This document shows positions 35,867 to 44,356 of a stretch of 64,000 nucleotides of DNA, one piece after another. The stretch spans positions 124,001 to 188,000 of the forward strand of contig NZ_KB889618.1 of the NCBI RefSeq assembly GCF_000372745.1, given 5' to 3'. The position numbers were made by a program, and so were the translations under genes. How positions within the stretch are numbered: position 1 is the first letter of the stretch; every line of letters starts with the position of its first letter. This stretch comes from Embleya scabrispora DSM 41855. GTDB taxonomy: Bacteria; Actinomycetota; Actinomycetes; Streptomycetales; Streptomycetaceae. The notes below the pieces were generated by a model that searched no databases, had not been told where the DNA came from, and was given only the letters and a program-made list of their open reading frames with translations.

Positions 35867-37210
35867 TCACCGTTCGACGTCGTGGGGCAGGAGCACCGCG
35901 TCCCCCAGTTCCTCGGCGAGTGCCAGGGCGGTGTGGAGGGCGAAGCGGCGGTCGTCCAGGTCGTGTCCCAGCACCTCTTGGGCGCGCTTGACGCGGTAGG
36001 TCACGGTTCCCCTGGCCACGTGCAGGCGTCGGGCGACATCCACGAGGCTGCGCTCGGCGCCGATGTAGTGGTACAGCGTGGTCCGCAGTGCCTCCATCGG
36101 TGCGCTCCGGGCGGAAAGCCCACCGAGTTCACGTTGTACGAAGTCACCGGCCGCGTCGAGATCGGTGGCCAACAGCGCGAGGGCGGCGACGTCGGCGTAG
36201 GCGGTCGCATACCTGGGAACCCGCCCGGCCTCGCGCCGCAGTCGCTCGAAGCTCTCCGCGCGCTCGGCCTCGCGGTGAGAGCGGCGAAAGCCCGCGACGC
36301 CGTCGACCGGGGTCCCGAACGCCGCCTGCGCGTGCTGCCGCGACAGTGCGTCCGCGATGGTCTCCCACGAACCGGTTCGGAGTGTGCCGCCCGGAGGCAC
36401 GGTGCCCCACGCCCACAACCGCCCCGAGGCCACGGGTACGACCAGCGTCGCGGTGGCGCCCCGGGCTCGGAGCACCTCGATCGCCGCCGCCTGTAGCGTG
36501 GAGTTGCCGTTCGGCGAGTCCGACCACACCACCACCGCCTCGTGGGTCCGCCGCAGGTCGTAGCCGAGGGCACGCGACGCCTCGCCGACGTCCCTCGTCG
36601 CGGCATCGCTCAGCAGGGAACGCACGATGTCGGCCCGTGCCGCGGCGGCGCTGGTGCTCCACGCCTCGTGCTCCACGAGGTAGGCGCGGATCATGGTGTC
36701 GGAGAGATCGTCGACGTAGGAGAACAGCTCGCGGGAGATCGCCGTGACCTCATCGACCGCCGTCTCCGGGTCGACCAGTTCGGCACAGGCCCGCAGGAAC
36801 GCCTCGGTCGTTGCCGCGTGCCCGGTCCGGACACCCTGCAACATCCGTTCGAGCGGTACGGCCCGGTGGACGAACTCGCGGATGCCCTCCAGGGTCGCCT
36901 CGGCGATGGACGGGGCGATACCCGGGCCTTCCAGCAGAGTGAACAGCGCCCGCAGGGTGGTCGCTTCGTTGCCACGGCGGAGCATCTCGACCGCGGCCGG
37001 GCTGCCGCCGAGGGCCGGCACCTCGTCGACGATCCGCCGCACGACCGCGGAACTCAGTTCGATCGCCCAGCGCACGGGGTCCGCGCCGACGCGCGCGACG
37101 GCGTCCTCGACGATCGCGCGCGGGCATGCCGCTCGGTCGACGTCGACCTCACCCCGCGGGCTCAGCCGCGCGATCCAGGCCCGCCGCAGCTGCCGACCGG
37201 TCTCGGTCAC
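35867..37210 (-). CDS. PucR/CdaR family transcriptional regulator
   Basis: 447 residues from GTG 37210 with GGAGGG upstream. The N-terminal half, about 1-190, is a helical sensor region (VRRIVDEVPALGG, LLEGPGIAPSIAEATLEG). The middle part, about 195-350, carries the GGDEF-like fold of CdaR proteins (LGYDLRRTHEAVVVWSD). The C-terminal PucR helix-turn-helix is VDVARRLHVARGTVTYRVKR near 402-421, followed by AQEVLGHDLDDRRFALHTAL. Such regulators often activate degradation operons in response to a substrate. Position and orientation at the head of the minus-strand cluster make the downstream monooxygenase genes the probable target. Confidence 0.92.
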   Translation of the reverse strand: MTETGRQLRRAWIARLSPRGEVDVDRAACPRAIVEDAVARVGADPVRWAIELSSAVVRRIVDEVPALGGSPAAVEMLRRGNEATTLRALFTLLEGPGIAPSIAEATLEGIREFVHRAVPLERMLQGVRTGHAATTEAFLRACAELVDPETAVDEVTAISRELFSYVDDLSDTMIRAYLVEHEAWSTSAAAARADIVRSLLSDAATRDVGEASRALGYDLRRTHEAVVVWSDSPNGNSTLQAAAIEVLRARGATATLVVPVASGRLWAWGTVPPGGTLRTGSWETIADALSRQHAQAAFGTPVDGVAGFRRSHREAERAESFERLRREAGRVPRYATAYADVAALALLATDLDAAGDFVQRELGGLSARSAPMEALRTTLYHYIGAERSLVDVARRLHVARGTVTYRVKRAQEVLGHDLDDRRFALHTALALAEELGDAVLLPHDVER

Positions 37211-37226
37211 ACCGCCCTCCCTCGGG

Positions 37227-37454
37227 CTACGACATCGCGACGGGGTCACCCACGTCGACGACGTATGGAACCGGCACAGAGGCGAAAAAGGGGTTCGCGC
37301 GCACGGACGAGTCACGGGTCGACCGGCGCTCGAACCCGCCCACCGGCACGGTCACTGGGTCGGCGCACACGCCCGGCCTCCGTCCGTCGACCGCGACGTT
37401 GTGGAGGACGACGACGAAGCCGCCCGGCCGGGCCGCGCGCAGGGGCTGCCGCAC
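37227..37454 (-). CDS. unassigned small open frame
   Basis: 75 codons ending 17 bases before the PucR start, on the same strand. The product (starting VRQPLRAARPGGFVVVLHN) has a mixed, protein-like composition with a hydrophobic PFFASVPVPYVVDVGDP end, unlike typical shadow frames. The GTG start lacks a ribosome site, so it may be the tail of an eroded gene. No family is recognised. The stretch 37455-37500 upstream shows nothing else. Confidence 0.3.
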   Translation of the reverse strand: MRQPLRAARPGGFVVVLHNVAVDGRRPGVCADPVTVPVGGFERRSTRDSSVRANPFFASVPVPYVVDVGDPVAMS

Positions 37455-37500
37455 GGCCTCGCCGGTGCCGACGGGTGGCCCAGCGCCCGCCGTCGAGCTC

Positions 37501-37543
37501 CCGGGCCGCCCGCCGGCGAGAGGGCGAACGGCGGGCGGCCCGG
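37501..37543 (-). terminator. GC-rich hairpin terminator
   Basis: CCGGGCCGCCCGCC at 37501-37514 pairs perfectly with 37530-37543 around a 15-base loop, 21 bases after the stop of the quinone oxidoreductase gene. There is no T-tract, as is common in actinobacteria. Confidence 0.7.
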
Positions 37544-37564
37544 TCGGGTGTGATCAGGGTGTGC

Positions 37565-38500
37565 TCAGGGAGCGAGCACGACCGTCTTGCCGGGCAGCCG
37601 CCCGGCGCCGGCGTCCTCGTGTACGGCGGCCAGCTCGGCCACCGGGCGGCGGGCGGCGACGTGGACCCGGAGCTTGCCGGCATCCACCTTGGCGACCAGC
37701 TCGGTCAGCTGGGCTCCGTCGCTGCGGACCCACAGGCTCGCACTGCGCACTCCCCGCGCGGGGTCCTCGGGAATCGGGCCCGCCGTACTGGCGGCGATCC
37801 CGCCGTCGGCGACGTAGTGGGTCAGCCGCGCGAGCTCCTCCGGGGAGACGCGCACATGGTTCACCACGACCTGGAACGGACCGCCCACAGCGGCCGGACC
37901 CGCGGCGAGGTCGAGGGGATCGACGACCCGGTCGGCACCGTAGCCCCGGAGGCGGTCGGCGTGCTGCGGCGCGTCCACCGCGGTTACGTGCGCCCCGGCG
38001 TCGACGGCGAGTTGCACCACGAGGCTGCCCACCGCGCCCCCCGCCCCGTTGACCAGGACGGTCCGACCGGGCTTCAGCTCGGCGAGTTCGAACGCCGTCT
38101 GCCAGGCCGCCAGGCCGGTCAGCGGCAGCGCGGCGGCGTCGATCAGGTCGGTCGTCCGGGGCGCCGGGGCCAGGGACTCGGCCGCGGCGAGCACGTACTC
38201 GGCGGCGGCGCCGGCGGTGTCGAGGGGCAGCATCGCCACGACCCGGTCGCCCACCTCCGGGCCCGTGACGTCCGGGCCGAGTTCGGCGACGGTGCCCGCC
38301 AGGTCGATTCCCGGCACGTACGGGAGCGTGATCGGGATCATCTCGGCCAGGACACCGGCGCGGATGTGGTCGTCGACCGGGTTGAACGATGTGGCCGCCA
38401 CCCGCACCAGCACCTGCCCGGGGCCGGGGACCGGACGGTCGACGTCCTCGTAGCGCAGGACGTCGCTGCCGCCGAACTCGTGGAAACGTATTGCCTTCAT
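37565..38500 (-). CDS. NADP-dependent quinone oxidoreductase (MDR family)
   Basis: 311 residues from ATG 38500 with GGAGGAAAG upstream. The GroES-like domain contains GGSDVLRYEDVDRPVPGPGQ near 10-29 and LPYVPGIDLAGTVAELG near 69-85. The Rossmann part has TVLVNGAGGAVGSLVVQLAV near 145-164. No zinc ligands are seen, so it should reduce quinones or activated alkenes with NADPH. It follows the dioxygenase gene on the same strand with 80 bases between, so both are probably controlled by the MarR regulator whose operators lie upstream. A hairpin terminator follows it. Confidence 0.94.
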   Translation of the reverse strand: MKAIRFHEFGGSDVLRYEDVDRPVPGPGQVLVRVAATSFNPVDDHIRAGVLAEMIPITLPYVPGIDLAGTVAELGPDVTGPEVGDRVVAMLPLDTAGAAAEYVLAAAESLAPAPRTTDLIDAAALPLTGLAAWQTAFELAELKPGRTVLVNGAGGAVGSLVVQLAVDAGAHVTAVDAPQHADRLRGYGADRVVDPLDLAAGPAAVGGPFQVVVNHVRVSPEELARLTHYVADGGIAASTAGPIPEDPARGVRSASLWVRSDGAQLTELVAKVDAGKLRVHVAARRPVAELAAVHEDAGAGRLPGKTVVLAP

Positions 38501-38580
38501 GGCACTTTCCTCCAGGGTGTATCGATGTCGTCGCCAACGGACGAGGCGATCGGGCGGGAAGGTGGAGCACGTCGAGGTGC

Positions 38581-39477
38581 TCAGGTCAGCTGTACCGACC
38601 GGGTGGAGTTGCCCATCACCATGCGGTCGATGGCGCTCACGGCGCTGCCGGGGTCTTCGGCGGCGCCGACGGTGAGCAGCAGCGGTACGAAGTGGTCGGC
38701 CGTGGGATGGGCGACCGCGGCGCCGGGTGCCTTGTCGCGGTAGTCGATGAGGGCGTCGGCGTCGCCCCGGGCGAGGGCGTCGACGGCCCATTCGTCGAAG
38801 GCCGCGGTGTCGGCGGCGAGTTCCGGCCGGTGGAAGACGGCGAAGCTGTGCGTCATGAAGCCCGAGCCGAGAACGAGGATGCCTTCTTCGCGCAGCGGCC
38901 GCAGGCGTGCCCCGAGTTCGAGCAGAGCGCTGGGGTCGAGGCTGGGCATCGACAGTTGCACGACCGGGACGTCGGCCGCGGGGTACATGGCCATGAGCGG
39001 GATGAAGGCGCCGTGGTCGAGGCCGCGTTCGGCGAACTCGTGCACCGGCGTCCGGCCCAGCAGCCCCGTCAGTCGCCGAGCCAGGTCGGTGGCGTCCGGG
39101 GTCGCGTAGGGAAGGGTCTTGTAGCGGGGGTGGAAGCCGCTGAAATCGTAGTGGAGCGGGGTGCCGGCCGCGGCTCGGGAAATCGCGACCGGTGCCCGTT
39201 CCCAGTGGGCCGAGACGACGACGATGGCTCGGGGTTTGGGCATCGACCGGGCCCAGTCGAAGAGGTCGCCGAGCCACTGCGGATCGTCGAGGGTGAACGG
39301 GGCGCCGTGGCTGACGAACAGGCTGGGCAGGGGCCCGTCGGAGGGGTTCCACACCCGCTGCTCGCGCGCCTGTGGCAGAACCCGGGCAAGGAGGTCGTCG
39401 TACGCCGCGGCTGGTGTGCGCGACGGGAGGGCGGAAGTCGGGCCGTTCGGGGAGGCAAGGCTGCTCGTGGTGGTCAT
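38581..39477 (-). CDS. class III extradiol dioxygenase (LigB/4,5-DOPA dioxygenase type)
   Basis: 298 residues from ATG 39477, with AAGGAG upstream. The fold is that of the LigB superfamily. Metal-binding candidates are His in LFVSHGAPFTLDD near 55-67, His in VVVSAHWERAPVAIS near 91-105, and His in ERGLDHGAFIPLMAMYPAAD near 150-169. GSGFMTHSF near 204-212 is also conserved. In DODA-type enzymes these residues bind non-haem Fe(II) or Zn. Members cleave catechols or act as dioxygenases of broad range in bacteria. It is divergent from a MarR regulator with four operator copies between them. The longer open frame includes 10 upstream codons without a better ribosome site. Confidence 0.93.
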   Translation of the reverse strand: MTTTSSLASPNGPTSALPSRTPAAAYDDLLARVLPQAREQRVWNPSDGPLPSLFVSHGAPFTLDDPQWLGDLFDWARSMPKPRAIVVVSAHWERAPVAISRAAAGTPLHYDFSGFHPRYKTLPYATPDATDLARRLTGLLGRTPVHEFAERGLDHGAFIPLMAMYPAADVPVVQLSMPSLDPSALLELGARLRPLREEGILVLGSGFMTHSFAVFHRPELAADTAAFDEWAVDALARGDADALIDYRDKAPGAAVAHPTADHFVPLLLTVGAAEDPGSAVSAIDRMVMGNSTRSVQLT

Positions 39478-39493
39478 CGAAATCAGCTCCTTG

Positions 39494-39588
39494 ACTTGCC
39501 TCGGCAAGTACTTTCACTTGCTGAGGCAAGTCAAAAGGTAGCTCTACAAGGGTTGCCCAGGCAAGTGACGTGAGTTGCCCGGGCAAGT
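39494..39588. promoter_or_regulatory. four palindromic MarR operators
   Basis: Four copies of ACTTGCCnnGGCAAGT or one- to two-base variants, at 39494-39509, 39516-39531, 39551-39566 and 39573-39588. The first is a perfect palindrome. Start-to-start distances are 22, 35 and 22, so they form two equal pairs. The last copy touches the first candidate start codon of the MarR gene. Confidence 0.9.
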
Positions 39589-40074
39589 ATGATGGGGCTC
39601 ATGGACACCCAGTCACCCTGGCTCGACGACGACCAGCAGGACCTGTGGCAGGCGCTGCTCACGGTCGTCATCGCCCTCCCGGCGGCTCTCGACCGCCAAC
39701 TGCAGCGAGACGCAGGCATCTCCAACTTCGAGTACGGGGTTCTGGCCCGGCTGTCCGTGGCCGACGAGTCCACGATGCGGCTCAGCGACCTGGCCCGGGT
39801 CTGCGACAGCACTCAACCCCGCCTGTCGAAGGCGATGGACCGCTTCGAAGCCCGCGACTGGGTCGCCCGCCGGCCCGACCCCGGCGACGGCCGATACACC
39901 CTCGCCACCCTGACCGACGCCGGCCGGCACAAGCTCGTGCAGAGCGCACCGGAACACGTCGCGCAGGTGAAGCGGCTCGTGTTCGATCCGCTCAGCGCCG
40001 CTCAGCGCCGCCACCTCGGGGTCGCCCTCACCCGCATCGCCGCCACCGTGCGCCGGGAAGTCGAAGGAAGCTGA
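39589..40074 (+). CDS. MarR family regulator
   Basis: Up to 161 residues. The winged helix is RLSDLARVCDSTQPRLSKAM, then DRFEARDWVARRPDPGDGRY near 64-102, with the usual MarR flanking dimerisation helices. ATG occurs at 39589, 39592 and 39601. The third (MDTQSPWLDDD) is favoured by GGGGCTC just upstream and because the fourth operator ends at 39588. The gene is divergent from the dioxygenase. The operator array suggests tight autoregulation and control of the dioxygenase and quinone oxidoreductase genes, probably relieved by a phenolic or quinone ligand, as in other MarR systems. Confidence 0.94.
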   Translation: MMGLMDTQSPWLDDDQQDLWQALLTVVIALPAALDRQLQRDAGISNFEYGVLARLSVADESTMRLSDLARVCDSTQPRLSKAMDRFEARDWVARRPDPGDGRYTLATLTDAGRHKLVQSAPEHVAQVKRLVFDPLSAAQRRHLGVALTRIAATVRREVEGS

Positions 40075-40316
40075 GCGCCGCCCTCGGGCAGGCAGGATCT
40101 TCCGTTGGCTCTGCCACGCCGGTGACGCGGTGCACGGGAACGGCGCGGACCTCGTCGGCGGTGGTACACCGTCACGAAACCGCGAAGCCGACCGGGCGAG
40201 ATCGAGCTCGTGCCGGCCGATGACCGGGACGAGGAACCGGAACGCGAACGGCACCGGATTCGCCGGGCCGGGCAGGACCGGCAACGGCCGCGCCCCGACG
40301 GGTACACCGGCAGCTT

Positions 40317-41354
40317 TCAGGATTTCCCATCGCCGCGGCTTGTGGGGGATCGCTCTTCGAGAACTCCGATGAAGGCCGAGGCGACGATGGCGACAGCGCG
40401 GTCGTCGTCGTGGGCCAGTTGGCGCAGGACCTCCTGCGCGGCGGTTCCCCGCAGCTCGGCCAGCGCCTGCGTCAGGCGAATCCGCACCGCGGAGTCGGCG
40501 GTGTGCGCGGTCAGTTCGTCGACCAGTGCGGTCATGATCCGGTCCGCGCATCCGGGGTCCCGGGACAGCGTCACCAGGACCTCCGCCGCGTCGACGTCGT
40601 TCAAGCCCTCGACCACCATGCCGACGAGTGTCGGCACGGCCGCGGTCTTGCCACGCCTGCCCAACGCGAGAGCGGCGTGCCTGCGCACCGTCGGGTCCGG
40701 GTCCCCGAGCGCGTCCGCAAGAACCGCGGTCGCACCCGGGGCCTCGGACATCCCGGCGATCGCCGACACCGCGCGCCGCCGGACGTCGACGTCTTTCGAG
40801 CGCGCGCCGGCGGCCAACGTCACCATGCCGTCGCCGCCCGATCTGGCGAGCGCCCAGCACAGGGCGCCCGCGACGTTGGGGTCGGATTCGGCCAGGAGTG
40901 CTTCGGCCAGCAGCTCGGCGGGAACCGACACGCCCTCCGGCTGGGCCAGGACGGCCTGCTGCCTGCGCGCGGCACTGGTCGAGTCGAGTCCCTGCATGAG
41001 TTCGACGATGCGCAGGACGCCCTGCCAGCCGGTGGGCTCCGACGCTTCGATCGCGCGAAGCCGCTCGAGCACCTCCCGTTCCCGCTCCAAGCGCTCTTGC
41101 GTACACCGGATGAGGTCACCGACCAGGGCGGACGGCGTGAAGGCCGGGTCCTCCAGCGCGCGCCCGATCTGCTTGAGGGGGAGCCCGAGAAACCGCAGGC
41201 TCTCCACGTGGAAGATTCTGCGGACATCCTCGGCGGAGTACTCGCGGTAGCCGCCGACGGTGCGCCCGGTCGGTCGTACCAGCCCGAGGGCGTCGTAGTG
41301 CCGGAGCATCCGGGTGCTCACCCCCGAGTGGCGGGCCACATCGCCGATCAACAT
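40317..41354 (-). CDS. MerR-type regulator fused to HEAT repeats
   Basis: 345 residues. The MerR winged helix-turn-helix lies at 1-70 (MLIGDVARHSGVSTRMLRHY, then GLVRPTGRTVGGYREYSAED). A coiled coil near 75-110 is rich in Arg and Glu (CTQERLEREREVLERLRA). Residues about 150-345 form HEAT-like helical repeats with recurring Asp-Pro and Ala-Val-Leu patterns (VRRRAVSAIAGMSEAPGATA, VRRHAALALGRRGKTAAVPT). ATG at 41354 overlaps the stop of the upstream HEAT gene by seven bases (ATGTTGA), so the two are translationally coupled. MerR-HEAT fusions suggest regulation by protein partner rather than metal. Confidence 0.9.
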   Translation of the reverse strand: MLIGDVARHSGVSTRMLRHYDALGLVRPTGRTVGGYREYSAEDVRRIFHVESLRFLGLPLKQIGRALEDPAFTPSALVGDLIRCTQERLEREREVLERLRAIEASEPTGWQGVLRIVELMQGLDSTSAARRQQAVLAQPEGVSVPAELLAEALLAESDPNVAGALCWALARSGGDGMVTLAAGARSKDVDVRRRAVSAIAGMSEAPGATAVLADALGDPDPTVRRHAALALGRRGKTAAVPTLVGMVVEGLNDVDAAEVLVTLSRDPGCADRIMTALVDELTAHTADSAVRIRLTQALAELRGTAAQEVLRQLAHDDDRAVAIVASAFIGVLEERSPTSRGDGKS

Positions 41355-42130
41355 TCCGCAGTCTCCGCAGACTTGGCAGCCTCTGTGGACTCGGTGCTCA
41401 CCGCGGTCTCCGTGGTCCCGGCGCCTCTCGACGCTGCGGCTGCGGCAGCGGCAGCGGCAGCGGCTCGTTCCGAACCGAGTGCGGCGACTCGCCTTGCCTC
41501 GTAGACGGCCGCGTCGAAACCGGTCCGCGGGTCCTGTAGGAGCAGCTCCGTGGCACGGGCGTGCGCGGCCACCGCCGAGTCGGGGTTCGTCGCGGCCTTC
41601 TCCAGGGCGGGCTCGATCACGTCGCCGAGGTCGACGAGGGCCCGGCTCAAGCTCAGCTGCACATTTCGGTCGCCGCGGCCCAGCTGCCCGACCAGTTCGT
41701 CGGCCAAGTCCTTCTTCTCGTCCTCGGGCACGAGGGTGACCGCGACGCGCCACGCGGTCCGCGCGATCTCGTCGTCGGCGTCACTCAGCATGTCGCGCGT
41801 GATCCAGGCCCACGCGCTCCCATCGCCGATTTTGGAAAGCGTGTGCAACGCCTGACAGCGGGCCTGAGTGCGCTCGGAGTCGAGCTCCCGGCGGATCCGG
41901 GGCAGGGTGATCTCCGGCGAGAGGCGGGTCAACGCCCAGGACAGCATGTCTCGCACGAAGAAATCCGGTTCTACAGCGCACCGCTCGACAAGCGTCTCCA
42001 AAAGGCCGGGGTCGGGGTTCGAGCCGACCGCCAAGGCCGCCTGAAGCCGGACCGACGAGTCCTCGGCGCCCAGCGCGTTGACCACACGCGTGTCCCGCGG
42101 GGCTCCGTTTGTCGTGTTGATCGGGACCAC
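41348..42130 (-). CDS. HEAT-repeat protein coupled to MerR-HEAT regulator
   Basis: About 260 residues made of alpha-helical HEAT-like units (SSVRLQAALAVGSNPDPGLL, FVRDMLSWALTRLSPEITLP, ARCQALHTLSKIGDGSAW, NVQLSLSRALVDLGDVIEPA). A poly-alanine stretch near 222-232, encoded by GCN repeats, is followed by a Thr/Glu/Ser tail. GTG at 42130 lies too close to the AGGAGG it follows, so the true start may be a few codons away. The 3' end overlaps the MerR gene by seven bases. A structural partner or sensor for the MerR protein is a reasonable inference. No enzymatic motif is seen. Confidence 0.85.
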   Translation of the reverse strand: MVPINTTNGAPRDTRVVNALGAEDSSVRLQAALAVGSNPDPGLLETLVERCAVEPDFFVRDMLSWALTRLSPEITLPRIRRELDSERTQARCQALHTLSKIGDGSAWAWITRDMLSDADDEIARTAWRVAVTLVPEDEKKDLADELVGQLGRGDRNVQLSLSRALVDLGDVIEPALEKAATNPDSAVAAHARATELLLQDPRTGFDAAVYEARRVAALGSERAAAAAAAAAAASRGAGTTETAVSTESTEAAKSAETAEC

Positions 42131-42300
42131 CTCCTGCGCCCAGTGGACACCTTGTCACTGTGTCAAGGTCAAGCCCGTGACCGGCGGATCGGGAGATCGT
42201 CGAGTCCAGGACCCCGCCCGGGCTCGCCGAGCACGGTGGGCGCCATGCGTTGCCCGTCGAGTGGTCCACCGACGTGCGGGGTCGGGCCGGGGTGGTCGCC

Positions 42301-43383
42301 TCAGCCCGGGAACGCGAATCGGTAGCCCTGGTCCTTCAGCCACGGCAAAAGCCGCGCGAGCGCGTCGACGCTCTGGGTGCGGTCGCCGCCCGCGTCGTGC
42401 ATGAGGACCACGCCGCCGGGGCGCAGCTCACGGCGCACGTTGTCGAGGATCGTGTCGACGCCGGGCTTCTCCCAGTCGCGGGTGTCGACCGACCAGCCGA
42501 GGGGCTTCAAGCCGTACGCGGCCGACACCTGGCGCACGGTCGGCGACCACGCGCCGCCGGGCGCGCGGAACCAGTCGATGTCGTGGCCGGGGGCGGCCAG
42601 GGCGATCTCGTCGCGCGCGGAGACGATCTCGTGCTCGACTCGCGGGGTCGACCGCTTGTCGATCCCCTCGTCGTGCGTGACCGAGTGGTCGCACAGTCGA
42701 TGGCCGGCATTGACCACGCGGCGCACCAGGTCGGGGTGGCGCGAGGCGTTGGGGCCGACCATGCAGAAGGTGGCCTTGACGTTGTACTCGTCGAGCAGCG
42801 CGAGCACCTGCGGAGTCCACCGCGGATCGGGGCCGTCGTCGAAGGTGAGCGCGACCGTGCGGTCACCGGGGTTCGTGGTGCTTCGTACGATGCTTGTCGA
42901 CACGAGCGGCGGGGGTATGGCCGCGGCCCGGTTCGCCGCGGGCGCGGGCGGGCCGGCCGGTGCGGTGTGGCTGGGGCGGTGGGGCGTCGCGGCCGACGAG
43001 GGCGCGCCGGGGGTCTTCGACGCGGAACCCGTCGGCGGTGCAGAGGGGTGCGGTTTCGAGGGTGTCGGCGCCGACGGCTGCGGTCCCGACGGGCCGGGGA
43101 CGGTCGTCTCGGCCGGGCCGGTGGGGGCCGCGCCCCGCGCCCCGGGGCCGTCCGGTGCCGGGTTCGGGGCGGTTGTCGTGGGCGGATCCACGGGTACCGA
43201 CGCCGCCTTGTCGCTTCGGGCGGGTCCCGCGTCGTCTCCGGGGCCACACGCGGCGATGCCCAGCGCGAGCACGCCGACTACCGCCAGGGCCGGGAGCCGG
43301 CGGACGGCATCCCGGCCGGGGAGCGCGGGGATCCGTACGCGACGGGTGGCGGACGACTGAGACGTCAGGACGGGCTTCGGCAC
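42301..43383 (-). CDS. secreted polysaccharide deacetylase (CE4/NodB)
   Basis: 360 residues from GTG 43383 with GGAG upstream. A lipoprotein-like signal (LPALAVVGVLALGIAACGPG) near 31-49 is followed by a Pro/Ser/Thr-rich linker to about 155. The NodB domain shows all motifs: ALTFDDGPDPRWTP near 178-191 with the catalytic and metal Asp, CDHSVTHDEG near 230-239 (HxxxH), WFRAPGGAWSPTVRQVSAAY near 271-290, GWSVDTRDWEKPG and VVLMHDAGGDRTQSVDALAR. It should remove N-acetyl groups from peptidoglycan or chitin-type polymers at the cell surface. The gene stands alone. Confidence 0.95.
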   Translation of the reverse strand: MPKPVLTSQSSATRRVRIPALPGRDAVRRLPALAVVGVLALGIAACGPGDDAGPARSDKAASVPVDPPTTTAPNPAPDGPGARGAAPTGPAETTVPGPSGPQPSAPTPSKPHPSAPPTGSASKTPGAPSSAATPHRPSHTAPAGPPAPAANRAAAIPPPLVSTSIVRSTTNPGDRTVALTFDDGPDPRWTPQVLALLDEYNVKATFCMVGPNASRHPDLVRRVVNAGHRLCDHSVTHDEGIDKRSTPRVEHEIVSARDEIALAAPGHDIDWFRAPGGAWSPTVRQVSAAYGLKPLGWSVDTRDWEKPGVDTILDNVRRELRPGGVVLMHDAGGDRTQSVDALARLLPWLKDQGYRFAFPG

Positions 43384-43936
43384 ACGAACTCCGGAGGAAT
43401 CGGCAACAGGTCACGCGTGTCAACGCGACATGATCTGGGCAGAATGTCGACTTTGCTCAGATTCTGCGATTTTGCGCAACAGGCAACCGTCTGTGAACTC
43501 CCGTGCGACAACCGTTACCAACGCCCTCACCTGCGTCATCCTCAAACCATCAACCCCACCTGAACCGCCGGCACCGCCGGCACCGAGCGCCACACCCTGC
43601 CAAGTGACCAACGCCACCGGCCCGCACCGCCCGCCACGCCACCCCAACCCACCGCCGCCCGCACACCCGCCCCCACCGCAGGGCGTACCGATCCACCCGC
43701 ACCGACCCGCCCGTGTGCCGCGTGTCGGCGTACACGTCGTAAACCAGTACGCCTACACCGCCGGCCACCTCGATGCCGGAGACGCCGAACGCCCATCCCT
43801 GGAGGCGGCCGAGGGCGCCCGCTCCGGCCACGCGCAGCGGTCCCTGTCCACCATCCGCGCGAGTGCGGTTCGATCCGCAGGGAACCGCTCTCTTCGGATC
43901 GGCCGGGTGAGGACGTGTGACTGGTCGACCCGGACG
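43384..43936. other. gene-free stretch
   Basis: About 550 bases without a supported gene. The plus strand has a strikingly C-rich segment near 43555-43700 (Pro-rich in all frames), probably a compositional artefact. The deacetylase promoter should be near 43400-43500, which is relatively AT-rich. Confidence 0.5.
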
Positions 43937-44080
43937 TCACCGGTCCCACTCGGCGATGGCAGTGTCCGGCTCAACGAAGCGGCGGGTCACAGACTCGAAG
44001 GTCTGACCAGGTTCCTGCCGGCACGTCGCAGCGGCCGCCCCGTCGTCGGGAGCGAGGAAGAACACTATGTCGTGGGCCAT
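43937..44080 (-). pseudogene. truncated N-terminus of a conserved actinobacterial protein
   Basis: ATG 44080 opens a 47-codon frame reading MAHDIVFFLAPDDGAAAATC, then FESVTRRFVEPDTAIAEWDR and a stop. The opening resembles a conserved Streptomyces family I know only as hypothetical proteins of about 150 residues. Frames after the stop do not continue it convincingly, so the rest appears lost. Confidence 0.45.
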
Positions 44081-44356
44081 CTCTGGATGATGGCAGCACG
44101 TCGAACCGCACGCGGTAACAGATGTCGACCCGTCATAGGCGTCGTCGGGGGCGAGGTCGTTGGCGCAGTCGATGCCACGAGGAGTGCCGGATCAGTCCGA
44201 CGCGGGCGCTGGCGGCATACGCGACCTCGCCGACCAGGCGCGGCAGCGCCCAGTGGGCCCCGCAGAGGGAGGGGCGCGGGTGGAACGGGCAGTCGTCGGT
44301 GGCGGTGACGCGCAACGGCTCGACCAGGGTGGCGCGTTCGCGGTCGCTCCAGCCGG

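Noticed and set aside
41420-41480. GCN repeat tract
   Set aside because: In-frame poly-Ala in the HEAT protein, not a microsatellite outside coding sequence.
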